Positions 42,597-51,244 of a stretch of 64,000 nt of DNA are shown in pieces. The notes beneath the pieces are model-generated. The model saw only the letters and a list, made by a program, of their open reading frames with translations, was not told the origin of the DNA and did no database searches. This DNA is from Puia sp963703355 (lineage in GTDB: Bacteria > Bacteroidota > Bacteroidia > Chitinophagales > Chitinophagaceae), in NCBI GenBank assembly GCA_963703355.1, contig OY969813.1:3658001-3722000 (forward strand), given 5' to 3'. Within the stretch, counting starts at the first letter, position 1, and each line of letters begins with the position of its first letter. A program made the translations under genes and the position numbers.

Positions 42597-43711
42597 ATAT
42601 TGAGATTAACCGTTTTGCCTGTCTGTGCAGATTTATAAATCCCTTCAATCACTTTCAGATCTTTTAGCGCTTCTTCTCCATCGACTGGAATTATAGGTTT
42701 TTTACCTTCAAATATAATAGCGGCCATTTCATCCATTTGAACTGTTTGATGGGTTACAAATGGAAAATCCAGCGGGCCTTTGTTCGTTGATCCTTTTGTT
42801 GGATCATAACTGGTTGCAGGATATAATTCGGCAAAACCTTCTGTACCATCCAGAAAAAACCGGTCCAGCCAGTTCATGGAATAAGTAGAAAGGCAGGAAG
42901 CCACCGCTCCTCCGGGAAATCCCATTTGAAACTGAATTGTTTCATCAATTCCTTTTACGAATTTAACAGGGTCGTTTTTTGTTTCCACAGCGTTCACCCA
43001 GATGGGATCTTCACCGACCATATAACGGGATCCATTAACCGAGTATATGCCGATGTCCATCATGGAACCTCCGCCCGAAAGTTTTGGATCCAGCCGCCAT
43101 TGATTGGGATCTCCAATAGTAAACCCGGATAAACCCTGGAAGAACTTAATCTTTCCAAATTCCCCGGCATTTCGCAACCTCACAATTTCCAATACGTGAG
43201 ACTCAAAGTGCATTCGGTATCCAACGAGCAATTTTACATTTGCTTTTTTACAGGCGTCAATCATTTCTTCAGCTTCTTTAACACTGATGGCCATTGGTTT
43301 TTCACAAATCACGTGTTTACCGGCTTTTGCTACGCGGATTGCTTCATCGTGATGCAGTGCGTTGGGTGTAATTATATAAACGGCATCTATGTCCGGATTG
43401 TTTTTTATCTCATCGTAATTCCCGTAGTTGTAACAATTTTTATCGGGAATATTGTACCTGGCCTGCCATGTTTTGATCTTAGATGGCGTGCCGCTTATCA
43501 AACCGGTTAGTTTTGCTTTTTTGCAGTCAACCATCGCTTCAGCCACTCTGGTGGCGTAACTACCCAGGCCAAGAATAGCCACTTTTAAAACGGGACCGTC
43601 GTGCATCGTGCCAGCTAAACTGGTAGCAGCTTTTGTAAACTGACCAGGCAGTAAACTCAGACCAACTGCTGACCCTGTAATTTTCTGAAGGAATTTTCTG
43701 CGTGAATCCAT
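42593..43711 (-). CDS. Exported Gfo/Idh/MocA-family oxidoreductase
   Basis: The 372-residue protein begins with a twin-arginine-type leader (DSRRKFLQKITGSAVGLSLLPG), then a Rossmann domain (LKVAILGLGSYATRVAEAM), the hallmark HVICEKPMA, and a C-terminal alpha/beta domain with GGGSMMDIGIYSVNG. It resembles periplasmic glucose-fructose oxidoreductase-like enzymes that hold NADP tightly. The substrate is unknown. Directly upstream (43735 onward) is the largest heptad-repeat pair of the window. Confidence 0.9.
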   Translation of the reverse strand: MDSRRKFLQKITGSAVGLSLLPGQFTKAATSLAGTMHDGPVLKVAILGLGSYATRVAEAMVDCKKAKLTGLISGTPSKIKTWQARYNIPDKNCYNYGNYDEIKNNPDIDAVYIITPNALHHDEAIRVAKAGKHVICEKPMAISVKEAEEMIDACKKANVKLLVGYRMHFESHVLEIVRLRNAGEFGKIKFFQGLSGFTIGDPNQWRLDPKLSGGGSMMDIGIYSVNGSRYMVGEDPIWVNAVETKNDPVKFVKGIDETIQFQMGFPGGAVASCLSTYSMNWLDRFFLDGTEGFAELYPATSYDPTKGSTNKGPLDFPFVTHQTVQMDEMAAIIFEGKKPIIPVDGEEALKDLKVIEGIYKSAQTGKTVNLNI

Positions 43712-43734
43712 GGGTTAGTTCTTGATGCCAAATG

Positions 43735-43832
43735 TGAACGCTGAACGCTTAACGCTGAACGCTTAACGCGGAACGCGGAACGCTGAACGCGTAACGCTTA
43801 ACGCTTAACGCTTAAAGCGTAAGGCGTAAGGC
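43735..43832. repeat. Fourteen-unit 7-bp array (nnAACGC), left arm
   Basis: Fourteen units are in exact 7-bp register. Eleven are nnAACGC (tg, tg, tt, tg, tt, gg, gg, tg, gt, tt, tt in first positions) and the last three drift to ttAAAGC, gtAAGGC, gtAAGGC. It lies upstream of the Gfo/Idh/MocA start and pairs in inverted orientation with 43941-44031. Confidence 0.92.
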
Positions 43833-43940
43833 TGGTTCGGAAAGCCGACTTCGTGGATCATTTGACAGGTGAAAAAATACTTTCTGTAATATATTAAATT
43901 CAGGAATACGTTGAATGCAATCGACAAACTAAACAGTTCA

Positions 43941-44031
43941 GCCTTAAGCCTTACGCGTTAAGCCTTACGCCTTACGCGTTCAGCGTTCAGCGTTCAGCGT
44001 TCAGCGTTCAGCGTTCCGCGTTCAGCCTTAA
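43941..44031. repeat. Thirteen-unit 7-bp array (GCSTTnn), right arm
   Basis: Thirteen units are in exact 7-bp register: GCCTTAA, GCCTTAC, GCGTTAA, GCCTTAC, GCCTTAC, GCGTTCA five times, GCGTTCC, GCGTTCA, GCCTTAA. It is the reverse complement type of the left array at 43735-43832. The 108-bp spacer has no repeat. The array ends 1 bp before the stop codon of the FAD/Fe-S oxidoreductase. Confidence 0.92.
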
Positions 44032-44032
44032 G

Positions 44033-46948
44033 CTACAGTAAAGCATCATAAAGTATTTCAACCGGATGCAGTGCTTTTCTATTACATCCATCTTTAATCT
44101 GGTGACGGCAGCTGGTGCCAGGTGCGGCAATAATTACATCATCGGGCTGCTGACGAACAGCCGGAAGCAATACCAGTTCCCCGATTTGCATGGAGAGCGC
44201 ATAATGTTCCTTTTCATATCCAAACGATCCTGCCATACCACAGCACCCCGAAGGAATCGTTTCTACCTTGTAATTTTCCGGTAGGGACAACATAGAAATG
44301 GTATGCGAAACTGAAGACAGGGCCTTTTGCTGGCAATGACCATGCAGTTTGATCTTGCGGCTTTCCTTGGTAAACAAATTTTTATTCAGATTACCTTTTT
44401 TTATTTCCGCTGCAATAAATTCGTCGATCAGAAAAACATTTTTCGATAATTCTTTGGCTGCTGCAAATTGTTCATCATCCGCAAGGTCCACATATTCATC
44501 CCTGAAAGTGAGAATGGCACTGGGTTCAATACCGAGCAGCGGATTCTCACTATTGATTATTCTTTTCAACAGAGAAATATTTTTATTGGCGATTTTTTTT
44601 GCGTCTCTGAGTAGTCCTTTCGAAAGCCAGGCCCGGCCACTTTCTTCATGGACGGGTATCACCACTTCGTATCCCAGCTTTTCCAACAGCAAAATCGCTT
44701 TGATTCCGATTTCAGTATCATTATAATTCGTGAATTCATCACAAAACAGGTATACCTTTCTTGGTGAATTCTTATTTTTTTCTGTTGAATGTCTGGCATA
44801 CCATTTCATCAGACTTTGCTTCGAAATCGAAGGCATTGACCGCGCTTCAGCAAAACCGGAAATTCTTTTAATTATCCGACTTGAAATTCCGTTAGACGCC
44901 AGAAAATTATATATGCCTGGTGCAACAGATCCCATTTTCTGCGATCTGTTGAAGTTTGCAATAAGTTTCGAACGGAATGGTACGCCGTGCACATCGTGGT
45001 ACTGCTGAAGAAATTCTGCTTTTAATTTGGCAACATCCACGTTAGACGGACATTCTGATTTACAACCCTTGCAACTCAGGCAAAGGTCCATCACTTCATA
45101 TATTTCCCGGTGGTCAAAGCGATTGAGTTTTTCGGAATTGGTTAGAAATTCCCTTAATATGTTAGCACGTGCGCGTGTTGTGTCTTTTTCATTCTTCGTT
45201 GCCATAAAGGACGGACACATCGTTCCTCCTGACAAAACTGTTTTCCTGCAATCGCCCGATCCATTACATTGTTCTGCATGCTGTAACACATCCTGATTAT
45301 AATATCGGAATATGGTATTGAATGTTGGTGTTTTCTGTCCGGGTGTGTACCGCAACATGGAATTCATCGGCGGCGTATCGACAATTTTATTCGGATTGAA
45401 TATGTTATTGGGGTCCCAATTTCTCTTGATGGATTTAAAAAGTTCATAGTTCCGTTCGCCTACCATTCGTTTGATGAATTCTCCGCGAAGTCTTCCATCA
45501 CCGTGCTCCCCGCTGAGTGAACCCTGGTATTTTTTTACAAGGCCTGCGATCTCAGTCGCAATGGTACGAAACATCTGATTTCCTTCTTCAGTTTTTAAAT
45601 TCAGGATGGGTCGAAGATGAATTTCCCCCGAACCTGCATGGGCATAATGAACTGAATGCAATCCATACTTCGTAAGCAGTGCATTAAATTCTGAAATATA
45701 TTCAGGAAGATCATGTACGTCAACGGCGGTATCTTCCACAACTGGCACGGGTTTGGAATCGCCGGGCATATTCCCAAGCAGGCCCAGTCCTGCTTTTCGA
45801 AGCGACCATATTTTATTCGTGTCTTCTCCAAACAAAAGAGGAAAATGATATCCCAGTCCTGCAATTTTAAGTTCTTCGGTTAGAGACGAAGCGATCTCTT
45901 CAACTTCAGTTTTGCTATTCTTTTTAAATTCTATTACAAGAATGGCGCCCGGGTCGCCCTGGACAAAAAACCTGTTCTTACTTTGTTCAATATTACCTTT
46001 TGTGCACTCCAGAATATAATGGTCGATCAGCTCACAGGCAGTCGGTTGATATTTTAAGGCAACGAGATTGGTTCGAAGCGCTTCATCAATACTGTTCACG
46101 TGCACACATAACAATCCGGTTATGGGAGGTGGTAATGGAATCACCTGAAGCTTAATCTCTGTTATGAATGCGAGCGTACCCTCAGATCCTGCAATCAGCT
46201 TACAAAAATTGAAATCTGGTCCGCCGGCTGTAAAAGGAGCAGATTCCAATAAAATATCTAAAGCATAACCAGTATTCCTTCTTTCTATTGATTTCCTGGG
46301 AAACTCTTTTCTGATTCCCACCTGATTTTCGTAATTACCAAGCAGACTGCGAATATTTTTATACAGGGGGGACTCAGGACTGTTGCCTTCACATTTTTCG
46401 TGAAAGGCATCAAGGCCCAAGGCATGAAAGCTGACTTCTGACCCGTCGCCGAGAAGTGCTTTTACTTCCAGCAGATGATCACGGGTGCTTCCATATATCA
46501 TTGAATTGGATCCGCATGAATTATTCCCCACCATTCCGCCGATCATCGCACGATTTGCCGTGGAGGTTTCGGGACCAAAAAGTAATCCATGCGGTTTCAG
46601 AAAAAGGTTCAATTCATCGCGTATAACACCAGGCTGTACCCGCACCCAGGATTCTTCTTTATTAAATTCGATAATTTTGGTAAAAAACTTAGATACATCC
46701 ACAATAATCCCTTTTCCTACTACCTGTCCTGCAAGTGAAGTTCCGGCCGTGCGGGGTATTAAAGAGGTTTGATTTTCAGTTGCAAACGAAATGAGTTTCT
46801 TCAGATCTTCCGTTGACCTGGGCACTGCAACTGCCAGAGGAACTTCGCGGAAAGCCGAGGCATCGGTGGCGTAAAGTATTCTGGTCGTATCGTCCGTATA
46901 TAGCTCTCCTTCGAGAAGGGTAGAAAGATGATTCAGCTTTTGCTTCAT
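44033..46948 (-). CDS. FAD-linked and Fe-S cluster-containing dehydrogenase (D-lactate / D-2-hydroxyacid type)
   Basis: The protein has 971 residues in three parts. An FAD_binding_4 domain (about 30-270: RTAGTSLAGQ, GGMVGNNSCGSNSMIYG), an FAD-oxidase C domain (about 270-540: HYAHAGSGEIHLRP, SGEHGDGRLRGEF) and a C-terminal ferredoxin plus CCG part (DLCLSCKGCKSECPSNVD, HGHCQQKAL, IPSGCCGMAGSFGY). This is the YdiJ/Dld-type fusion that oxidises D-lactate or D-2-hydroxyglutarate and passes electrons to the quinone pool. It appears intact. Its stop lies next to a long heptad array. Confidence 0.92.
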   Translation of the reverse strand: MKQKLNHLSTLLEGELYTDDTTRILYATDASAFREVPLAVAVPRSTEDLKKLISFATENQTSLIPRTAGTSLAGQVVGKGIIVDVSKFFTKIIEFNKEESWVRVQPGVIRDELNLFLKPHGLLFGPETSTANRAMIGGMVGNNSCGSNSMIYGSTRDHLLEVKALLGDGSEVSFHALGLDAFHEKCEGNSPESPLYKNIRSLLGNYENQVGIRKEFPRKSIERRNTGYALDILLESAPFTAGGPDFNFCKLIAGSEGTLAFITEIKLQVIPLPPPITGLLCVHVNSIDEALRTNLVALKYQPTACELIDHYILECTKGNIEQSKNRFFVQGDPGAILVIEFKKNSKTEVEEIASSLTEELKIAGLGYHFPLLFGEDTNKIWSLRKAGLGLLGNMPGDSKPVPVVEDTAVDVHDLPEYISEFNALLTKYGLHSVHYAHAGSGEIHLRPILNLKTEEGNQMFRTIATEIAGLVKKYQGSLSGEHGDGRLRGEFIKRMVGERNYELFKSIKRNWDPNNIFNPNKIVDTPPMNSMLRYTPGQKTPTFNTIFRYYNQDVLQHAEQCNGSGDCRKTVLSGGTMCPSFMATKNEKDTTRARANILREFLTNSEKLNRFDHREIYEVMDLCLSCKGCKSECPSNVDVAKLKAEFLQQYHDVHGVPFRSKLIANFNRSQKMGSVAPGIYNFLASNGISSRIIKRISGFAEARSMPSISKQSLMKWYARHSTEKNKNSPRKVYLFCDEFTNYNDTEIGIKAILLLEKLGYEVVIPVHEESGRAWLSKGLLRDAKKIANKNISLLKRIINSENPLLGIEPSAILTFRDEYVDLADDEQFAAAKELSKNVFLIDEFIAAEIKKGNLNKNLFTKESRKIKLHGHCQQKALSSVSHTISMLSLPENYKVETIPSGCCGMAGSFGYEKEHYALSMQIGELVLLPAVRQQPDDVIIAAPGTSCRHQIKDGCNRKALHPVEILYDALL

Positions 46949-47130
46949 GGGAAAAAATGGAAGGCGAATTTACGAAACAATATCGCTCTGGCGACATTCA
47001 TGGTAACCGGTTCATTTTTCCTTGCTGGTTTATTCCGTAATTTCATACGCTTGTTTTATTTCCCTTTTTGGTTTTGTATTAGCGTTCTTGAACGCAGAAT
47101 ACAAAGAAAGAAACAGTGAATCATCTATAT

Positions 47131-47901
47131 ATGTTTAGTTTAAAAAACAAAACGGCGGTTATTACTGGTGGTGGCAGCGGAATCGGCAAAGCAATTTGTT
47201 TGTTGTTTGCGAAACAGGGCGCAAAAGTCTGTCTGCTGGATATTGATGAAAAGGGTTCCCGGGAAACCATTAAACAAATTGAAAATGAGGGTGGATCAGG
47301 TGAATTTTTTCTTTGTGCCGTAGACAAGGAGTCGTCTGTTCAGGATGTAATTGGACAAATAGTTAGCAAACATATTCCTGATATTCTGGTAAATAATGCG
47401 GGTATTGCGCATGTCGGAAATGTGGAGAACACAACTGCAGCTGATTTTGAAAAATTGTATTCGGTCAATGTGAAAGGTGTTTATCATCTGATAAAGACCT
47501 GCATACCGCATATGAAAGCCCGTGGGGGTTCGATTGTAAATATGGCTTCCATTGCCGCCCTGGTTGGTTTATCAGACCGCTTCGCCTATAGCATGACCAA
47601 GGGCGCTGTGGCCGCCATGACAATTTCCGTAGCCAAAGACTATATCAGATATAATATACGGTGTAATTCTATTTCACCCGCGCGCGTGCACACGCCCTTT
47701 GTGGATGGCTTCATCGCAAAAAATTATCCTGGACATGAAGATGAAATGTTTAAGAAACTTTCCGCCAGTCAGCCCATCGGACGTATGGCAAAACCTGAAG
47801 AGGTAGCCGGACTGGCATTATACCTCTGTTCTGATGAAGCCCAATTTATTACGGGAACAGATTATCCGTTGGACGGAGGTTTTGTAAAGCTGAATAGCTG
47901 A
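47131..47901 (+). CDS. SDR-family oxidoreductase (2-keto-3-deoxy-L-fuconate dehydrogenase-like)
   Basis: This classical SDR has about 256 residues: cofactor loop ITGGGSGIGKAI, NNAG in DILVNNAGIAH, Ser in IVNMASIAALVG, and catalytic YSMTK. The C-terminal LCSDEAQFITGTDYPLDGG is typical. The body resembles the branch that oxidises 2-keto-3-deoxy sugar acids, but sequence alone does not prove the substrate. The FAH-family gene at 31.4 kb could belong to the same pathway, although it is 15 kb away. ATG 47131 is chosen over an upstream GTG because it directly precedes FSLKNKTAVITGG. Confidence 0.88.
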   Translation: MFSLKNKTAVITGGGSGIGKAICLLFAKQGAKVCLLDIDEKGSRETIKQIENEGGSGEFFLCAVDKESSVQDVIGQIVSKHIPDILVNNAGIAHVGNVENTTAADFEKLYSVNVKGVYHLIKTCIPHMKARGGSIVNMASIAALVGLSDRFAYSMTKGAVAAMTISVAKDYIRYNIRCNSISPARVHTPFVDGFIAKNYPGHEDEMFKKLSASQPIGRMAKPEEVAGLALYLCSDEAQFITGTDYPLDGGFVKLNS

Positions 47902-47903
47902 AA

Positions 47904-48191
47904 TTATCTTCTTGGCCTGTAGCCACCGCCACCGCTGTTATCCCGAGGTTTCTCTTCGGCTTCGCGTACTACGAGTTCCTTGCCTCCGCGAAGTCTCGCG
48001 CCATTTAAAGCATCAATGGCTTCTTTAGCTTCCAGGGCGGCACTCATTTCTAAAAATCCGAAGCCTCTGCTTTTTCTTGTTTCACGATCTATGGCAACCT
48101 TGGCAGAGACCACTTCACCATAGAGCTCAAACATTTCCTTTAAATCGGTATCATCGAAATCGTAAGGGAGACCAGCAACAAATAGTTTCAT
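47904..48191 (-). CDS. RNA-binding protein with single RRM
   Basis: The 95-residue protein is one RNA-recognition motif: RNP2 is KLFVAGLPYD (about 2-11) and RNP1 is KSRGFGFLEM (about 40-49), both with the aromatic residues that stack on RNA bases. A short Gly/Arg tail follows (GGGGYRPRR). Such small RRM proteins are common in Bacteroidota and cyanobacteria and act as RNA chaperones or post-transcriptional regulators. ATG 48191 is preferred to an upstream TTG. It is convergent with the SDR, with 2 bp between the coding regions. Confidence 0.93.
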   Translation of the reverse strand: MKLFVAGLPYDFDDTDLKEMFELYGEVVSAKVAIDRETRKSRGFGFLEMSAALEAKEAIDALNGARLRGGKELVVREAEEKPRDNSGGGGYRPRR

Positions 48192-48461
48192 GTTGATCAA
48201 ATAATACCCAAATCTAGTTTATTCCTGTAGGAACCAAGAGCTTTTTTTCAGTAAACAGGAGGGGGAATTTCCCGTATCGTATAAAAACGACGCTCAATAG
48301 TGGATTCCCCGATGGTCGTACAGCAGGATGGCCCTTTTAAGTCGGCCAGCCTCAAAATACGGGGCGCCTTTTATAATTATGAACCCGAATCGGGGACCTG
48401 ATTAGTTAAGGGAAATGTTCTGCGATCACGCACGTGCATGTTCTTTAGTATTTTCGTAAAC
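48192..48461. other. Intergenic region, no gene seen
   Basis: This 270-bp gap lies between the divergent RRM and serine hydrolase genes. It holds no coding frame I trust and no clear terminator. Promoters for both genes are expected here, but I could not place a TAnnTTTG element with confidence. Confidence 0.5.
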
Positions 48462-49757
48462 ATGAAGATTTCCATTTTTCATCTTTTCCTGTTTTGCGCG
48501 ATTCCGGGATTAACAAAAGCCCAGTTTAAGACAGATACGCTGCTGAAGGAAATATTTCAATCTGACACGAATTCGATTTTCCGGACAATGATCAAACAAC
48601 CTGATCATTATCGCATTCAGATAATCTATACACAGATTGACCGGGATGTGAACAATCAGCCGACTTTTAAGAATTATTATTTTAATGTAAACAAAGACTT
48701 TTACTATTATCCTGCATCCACAGTAAAACTGCCATTGGCGCTACTTTCACTAGAAAAACTGAACAGGATGCATAAAAAAAACGTGAATAAATTCACGAGG
48801 GTGGAGTATGACAGCAGTTACGCTGGTCAGCAATCTTTAGTCAGAGACAGCAGTTCGGAAACAGGATATCCATCCATTGCACAGTTCATAAGAAAAGCTT
48901 TTTTAATAAGCGACAATGATGCTTACAATCGCATGTATGAGTTTGTGGGACAGGAATCATTGAATCGCAGCCTGCACGCTAAAGGATTTACAAATACCAG
49001 AATCGTTCGCCAGTTCATGCCGTTAAGTGAATTGGAAAATCGTCATACCAATCAAATACGATTTCTGGATTCATCCGGGAAGCTGATTTATTTACAGCCT
49101 CCTGCATACAATAGGGATTCATTCAAATTTCAACCCCCTGTAAAAATTGGCATAGGATATTTAAATTCCCGTGACAGTCTCATCAACGAGCCCATGAATT
49201 TCACGCGTCACAACTGGATACCGTTGGAGGATCTGCAAAAATTAATGCAGACCGCCTTATTTCCTTACTCTGTTCCAGCTTCAAACAGGTTCAACCTGGA
49301 GCCTGCTGACTATTTCTTTATTTGTCAGTATCTGTCTCAGTTCCCCTCGGAAACTCCTTATCCTAAATATGACACGGCAACATTTTTCGACACGTATGTG
49401 AAATTCTTTTTTCAGAAAGGCGGACGAAAACTCCCTGAAAATATTCGCGTATTCAACAAAGTCGGATGGGCTTACGGATTCCTTACTGACGTTTCATACA
49501 TCGTGGATTTTAAAAATCATGTTGAGTTTATGCTGACGGCGACCGTATATGCAAATGAAGATGGCATTCTGAACGACAACAAATATGAATACGACAGTAT
49601 CGCACTGCCTTTTTTATACAGTGTAGGGCAGGATGTTTATCAGTATGAATTGCGACGAAAGAGAAAATTTCAGCCTGATCTGAAAAAATTCCAGCTTAAT
49701 TATGATCATAGAGACCCTGCAGACAGACGGCCGTCGATTAAGGAGGTAGATAATTAA
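48462..49757 (+). CDS. Exported serine hydrolase, class A beta-lactamase-like fold
   Basis: The 431-residue protein starts at the ATG giving KISIFHLFLFCAIPGLTKAQ, a signal peptide. The SxxK motif is YYYPASTVKLPLALL (about 85-99) and the SDN-type motif is LISDNDAYNRM (about 150-160). A KTG-like box reads FNKVGWAYGFLTD (about 337-349), with Val in place of Thr. Such proteins in Bacteroidota are usually carboxypeptidases or esterases with a penicillin-binding fold, not true resistance enzymes. The substrate is unknown. The gene is followed directly by a heptad array and the IS3 element. Confidence 0.85.
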   Translation: MKISIFHLFLFCAIPGLTKAQFKTDTLLKEIFQSDTNSIFRTMIKQPDHYRIQIIYTQIDRDVNNQPTFKNYYFNVNKDFYYYPASTVKLPLALLSLEKLNRMHKKNVNKFTRVEYDSSYAGQQSLVRDSSSETGYPSIAQFIRKAFLISDNDAYNRMYEFVGQESLNRSLHAKGFTNTRIVRQFMPLSELENRHTNQIRFLDSSGKLIYLQPPAYNRDSFKFQPPVKIGIGYLNSRDSLINEPMNFTRHNWIPLEDLQKLMQTALFPYSVPASNRFNLEPADYFFICQYLSQFPSETPYPKYDTATFFDTYVKFFFQKGGRKLPENIRVFNKVGWAYGFLTDVSYIVDFKNHVEFMLTATVYANEDGILNDNKYEYDSIALPFLYSVGQDVYQYELRRKRKFQPDLKKFQLNYDHRDPADRRPSIKEVDN

Positions 49758-49762
49758 AGGGG

Positions 49763-49797
49763 TTATGAGTTATGAGTTATGGGATATGGGTTAAGGG
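49763..49797. repeat. Five-unit 7-bp array (TTATGnG), left arm interrupted by IS
   Basis: Units TTATGAG, TTATGAG, TTATGGG, ATATGGG, TTAAGGG are in exact register, directly downstream of the serine hydrolase gene. They are the reverse complement type of the array at 51144-51191. The IS3 element begins immediately after the last unit. Confidence 0.85.
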
Positions 49798-49850
49798 TGT
49801 CTTGTCCTGAAATAAGTGGACAGATTTTTAACAAGAATCTGACACAAACC

Positions 49851-50246
49851 ATGACAACAAGATCAAAAGTACTGATTAGGTACAGTATTAGCTTTAAGCA
49901 GAAAGTAGTCCGGGAAGTTGAAAAAGGAGCGAGCTTTGTAGAGATCCGCAGGCGTTATGATATTAAAGGCGGCGGTACGATTCAAAAATGGGTGAAGCAA
50001 TTTGGGAAAAACCATTTATTAAATCAGATAGTACGAATAGAAATGAAAGGGGAAAAAGACAGGGTAAAGGAACTTGAAGAAGAAGTAAAGCGCTTGAAGA
50101 TAGCACTGGCAGACGCTACCATGGCCAAGGATCTGCTGGGAACCCTGGTGGAGGTTGCAAACAGGCACTATAAAACGGATTTAAAAAAAAATTTCGGACA
50201 CAAGCCATTCAGGAAAACAGACAAACCCGAAAAAGGTACGCCTTAG
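49851..50246 (+). CDS. IS3-family transposase OrfA (HTH)
   Basis: The 131-residue OrfA contains an N-terminal helix-turn-helix of the HTH_Tnp_1 type (ISFKQKVVREVEKGASF, then VEIRRRYDIKGGGTIQKWVKQFG) and a leucine-zipper-like coiled coil (RVKELEEEVKRLKIALADA) that drives OrfA/OrfAB contacts. Near its end, GAT TTA AAA AAA AAT crosses nine A bases, where ribosomes can slip -1 into orfB. OrfA alone ends at TAG about 50 bases later, as in other IS3 elements, and binds the IS ends. Confidence 0.9.
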   Translation: MTTRSKVLIRYSISFKQKVVREVEKGASFVEIRRRYDIKGGGTIQKWVKQFGKNHLLNQIVRIEMKGEKDRVKELEEEVKRLKIALADATMAKDLLGTLVEVANRHYKTDLKKNFGHKPFRKTDKPEKGTP

Positions 50247-51055
50247 AAAAAGTTTGCAGATTCTTTCATTATGGCCGTTCCGGATATTATAAAGCACTAA
50301 AGGAACAAACAAAGGTTGAGGTTGCTGAAAGTGTTGTTGTTCAGTTGGTTCACAGACAGAGAAGATGCCAGCCGCGGCTGGGCGGAAAAAAATTATTTAA
50401 ACTGCTGAACGAAGATTTACAGCAGCTGCAAAGAAGTATAGGCCGCGATAAGTTCTTTGATATTTTAAGGAATAAAGACTTGCTGGTAAAGAGAAAAAAG
50501 AAGTTCCAGCGGACAACGAACAGCTATCACCGGTTTAGGAAGTATAAAAACTGTTTTAAAGATAAAAAGCTTACAGCTCCCCACCAGGCCTGGGTCAGCG
50601 ATATAACTTATATCAGAACCAGAAAAAAGTTCGTCTATCTTTTTCTAATAACAGACGCCTACTCCAGGATGATTGTTGGCTGGAAGTTATCAGATAGTCT
50701 GGCCATAGAAAGCGCCATGGAAGCGCTTTCTATGGCTATCAGGCAATGTCCAAAAACGGAAAGTGTAATACACCATTCTGACCGTGGCTTCCAATATTGT
50801 TGTCCAAAATATGAAAAGCTTTTACTCGACAATCAAATGATGATCAGCATGACTGAAGAAAATCATTGTTATGAAAATGCAATGGCTGAAAGAGTAAATG
50901 GAATCCTCAAAGACGAATTTTTACTCGATGAAGAGATGACTGATTTTAAAACAACGAAAAAGGCTGTAAAGCAGGCAATCGAAACTTATAATACAAAACG
51001 ACCCCACTGGTCACTGGGATTAAAAATACCTTCTCAAATACATACGGCAGCTTAA
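50189..51055 (+). CDS. IS3-family transposase OrfB (DDE integrase core), frameshift product
   Basis: The -1 frame is open from 50174 (TAA at 50171-50173) to 51055 and has no ATG near its beginning, which shows that it is made as an OrfAB fusion through the A9 slip at 50183-50191. An HTH_21 segment (about 50340-50530) comes first. The rve catalytic core follows with DDE: Asp in HQAWVSDITYIR, Asp in IHHSDRGFQY, Glu in ENAMAERVNGILKDE. It ends with HWSLGLKIPSQIH. The fusion would be about 400 residues. No stop or frameshift breaks it, so the element may be active. Confidence 0.88.
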   Translation, partial: KFRTQAIQENRQTRKRYALEKVCRFFHYGRSGYYKALKEQTKVEVAESVVVQLVHRQRRCQPRLGGKKLFKLLNEDLQQLQRSIGRDKFFDILRNKDLLVKRKKKFQRTTNSYHRFRKYKNCFKDKKLTAPHQAWVSDITYIRTRKKFVYLFLITDAYSRMIVGWKLSDSLAIESAMEALSMAIRQCPKTESVIHHSDRGFQYCCPKYEKLLLDNQMMISMTEENHCYENAMAERVNGILKDEFLLDEEMTDFKTTKKAVKQAIETYNTKRPHWSLGLKIPSQIHTAA

Positions 51056-51143
51056 AAACCTTAAAAATCTATGAATAAGTCTGAATATAAATAAAAGTAA
51101 ATTGTCCACTTTTTTTAGGACGTGACAGGGTTGAGGAACTTCC

Positions 51144-51191
51144 ATAACCCATAACCCATATCCCATAATCCATAACCATAACCCATAATCC
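51144..51191. repeat. Seven-unit 7-bp array (ATAAnCC), right arm
   Basis: Units ATAACCC, ATAACCC, ATATCCC, ATAATCC, ATAACC (one base short), ATAACCC, ATAATCC. They are the reverse complement type of 49763-49797. Without the IS and one GGG copy the two arms would be separated by only about 13 bp and could form a hairpin. Confidence 0.85.
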
Positions 51192-51217
51192 AAAAAAAAA
51201 GCCCGCACACGGCGGGC
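51192..51217 (-). terminator. Intrinsic terminator of the adjoining minus-strand gene
   Basis: The stem GCCCGC (51201-51206) pairs with GCGGGC (51212-51217) around loop ACACG. On the minus strand it is followed by nine T (51200-51192). It ends transcription of the small secreted protein at 51245-51667. The + strand also has a short T-rich stretch (CCCTTTTC), so it may act weakly both ways. Confidence 0.85.
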
Positions 51218-51244
51218 CCTTTTCTTCATTGAACAGGATTACAT

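Larger units (their letters stand above)
49798..51127 (+). mobile_element. IS3-family insertion sequence (1,330 bp), intact
   Basis: Imperfect 25-bp terminal inverted repeats lie at 49798-49822 (TGTCTTGTCCTG...) and 51103-51127 (reverse complement TGTCACGTCCTA...), with 21 of 25 positions matching and both starting TG. The 3-bp target duplication GGG stands at 49795-49797 and 51128-51130. The element carries overlapping orfA and orfB joined by a -1 frameshift at a run of nine A. Length, TG...CA ends, frame arrangement and DDE domain fit the IS3 family. It has inserted between the arms of an inverted heptad repeat. Confidence 0.93.

Noticed and set aside
43735..44031. CRISPR array
   Set aside because: Units are 7 bp without spacers and no cas gene is present, so this is a tandem short-unit repeat.
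48462..49757. Antibiotic-resistance beta-lactamase
   Set aside because: The KTG box is altered (KVG), the protein is longer than class A enzymes and no mobile resistance context exists; a general serine hydrolase is safer.
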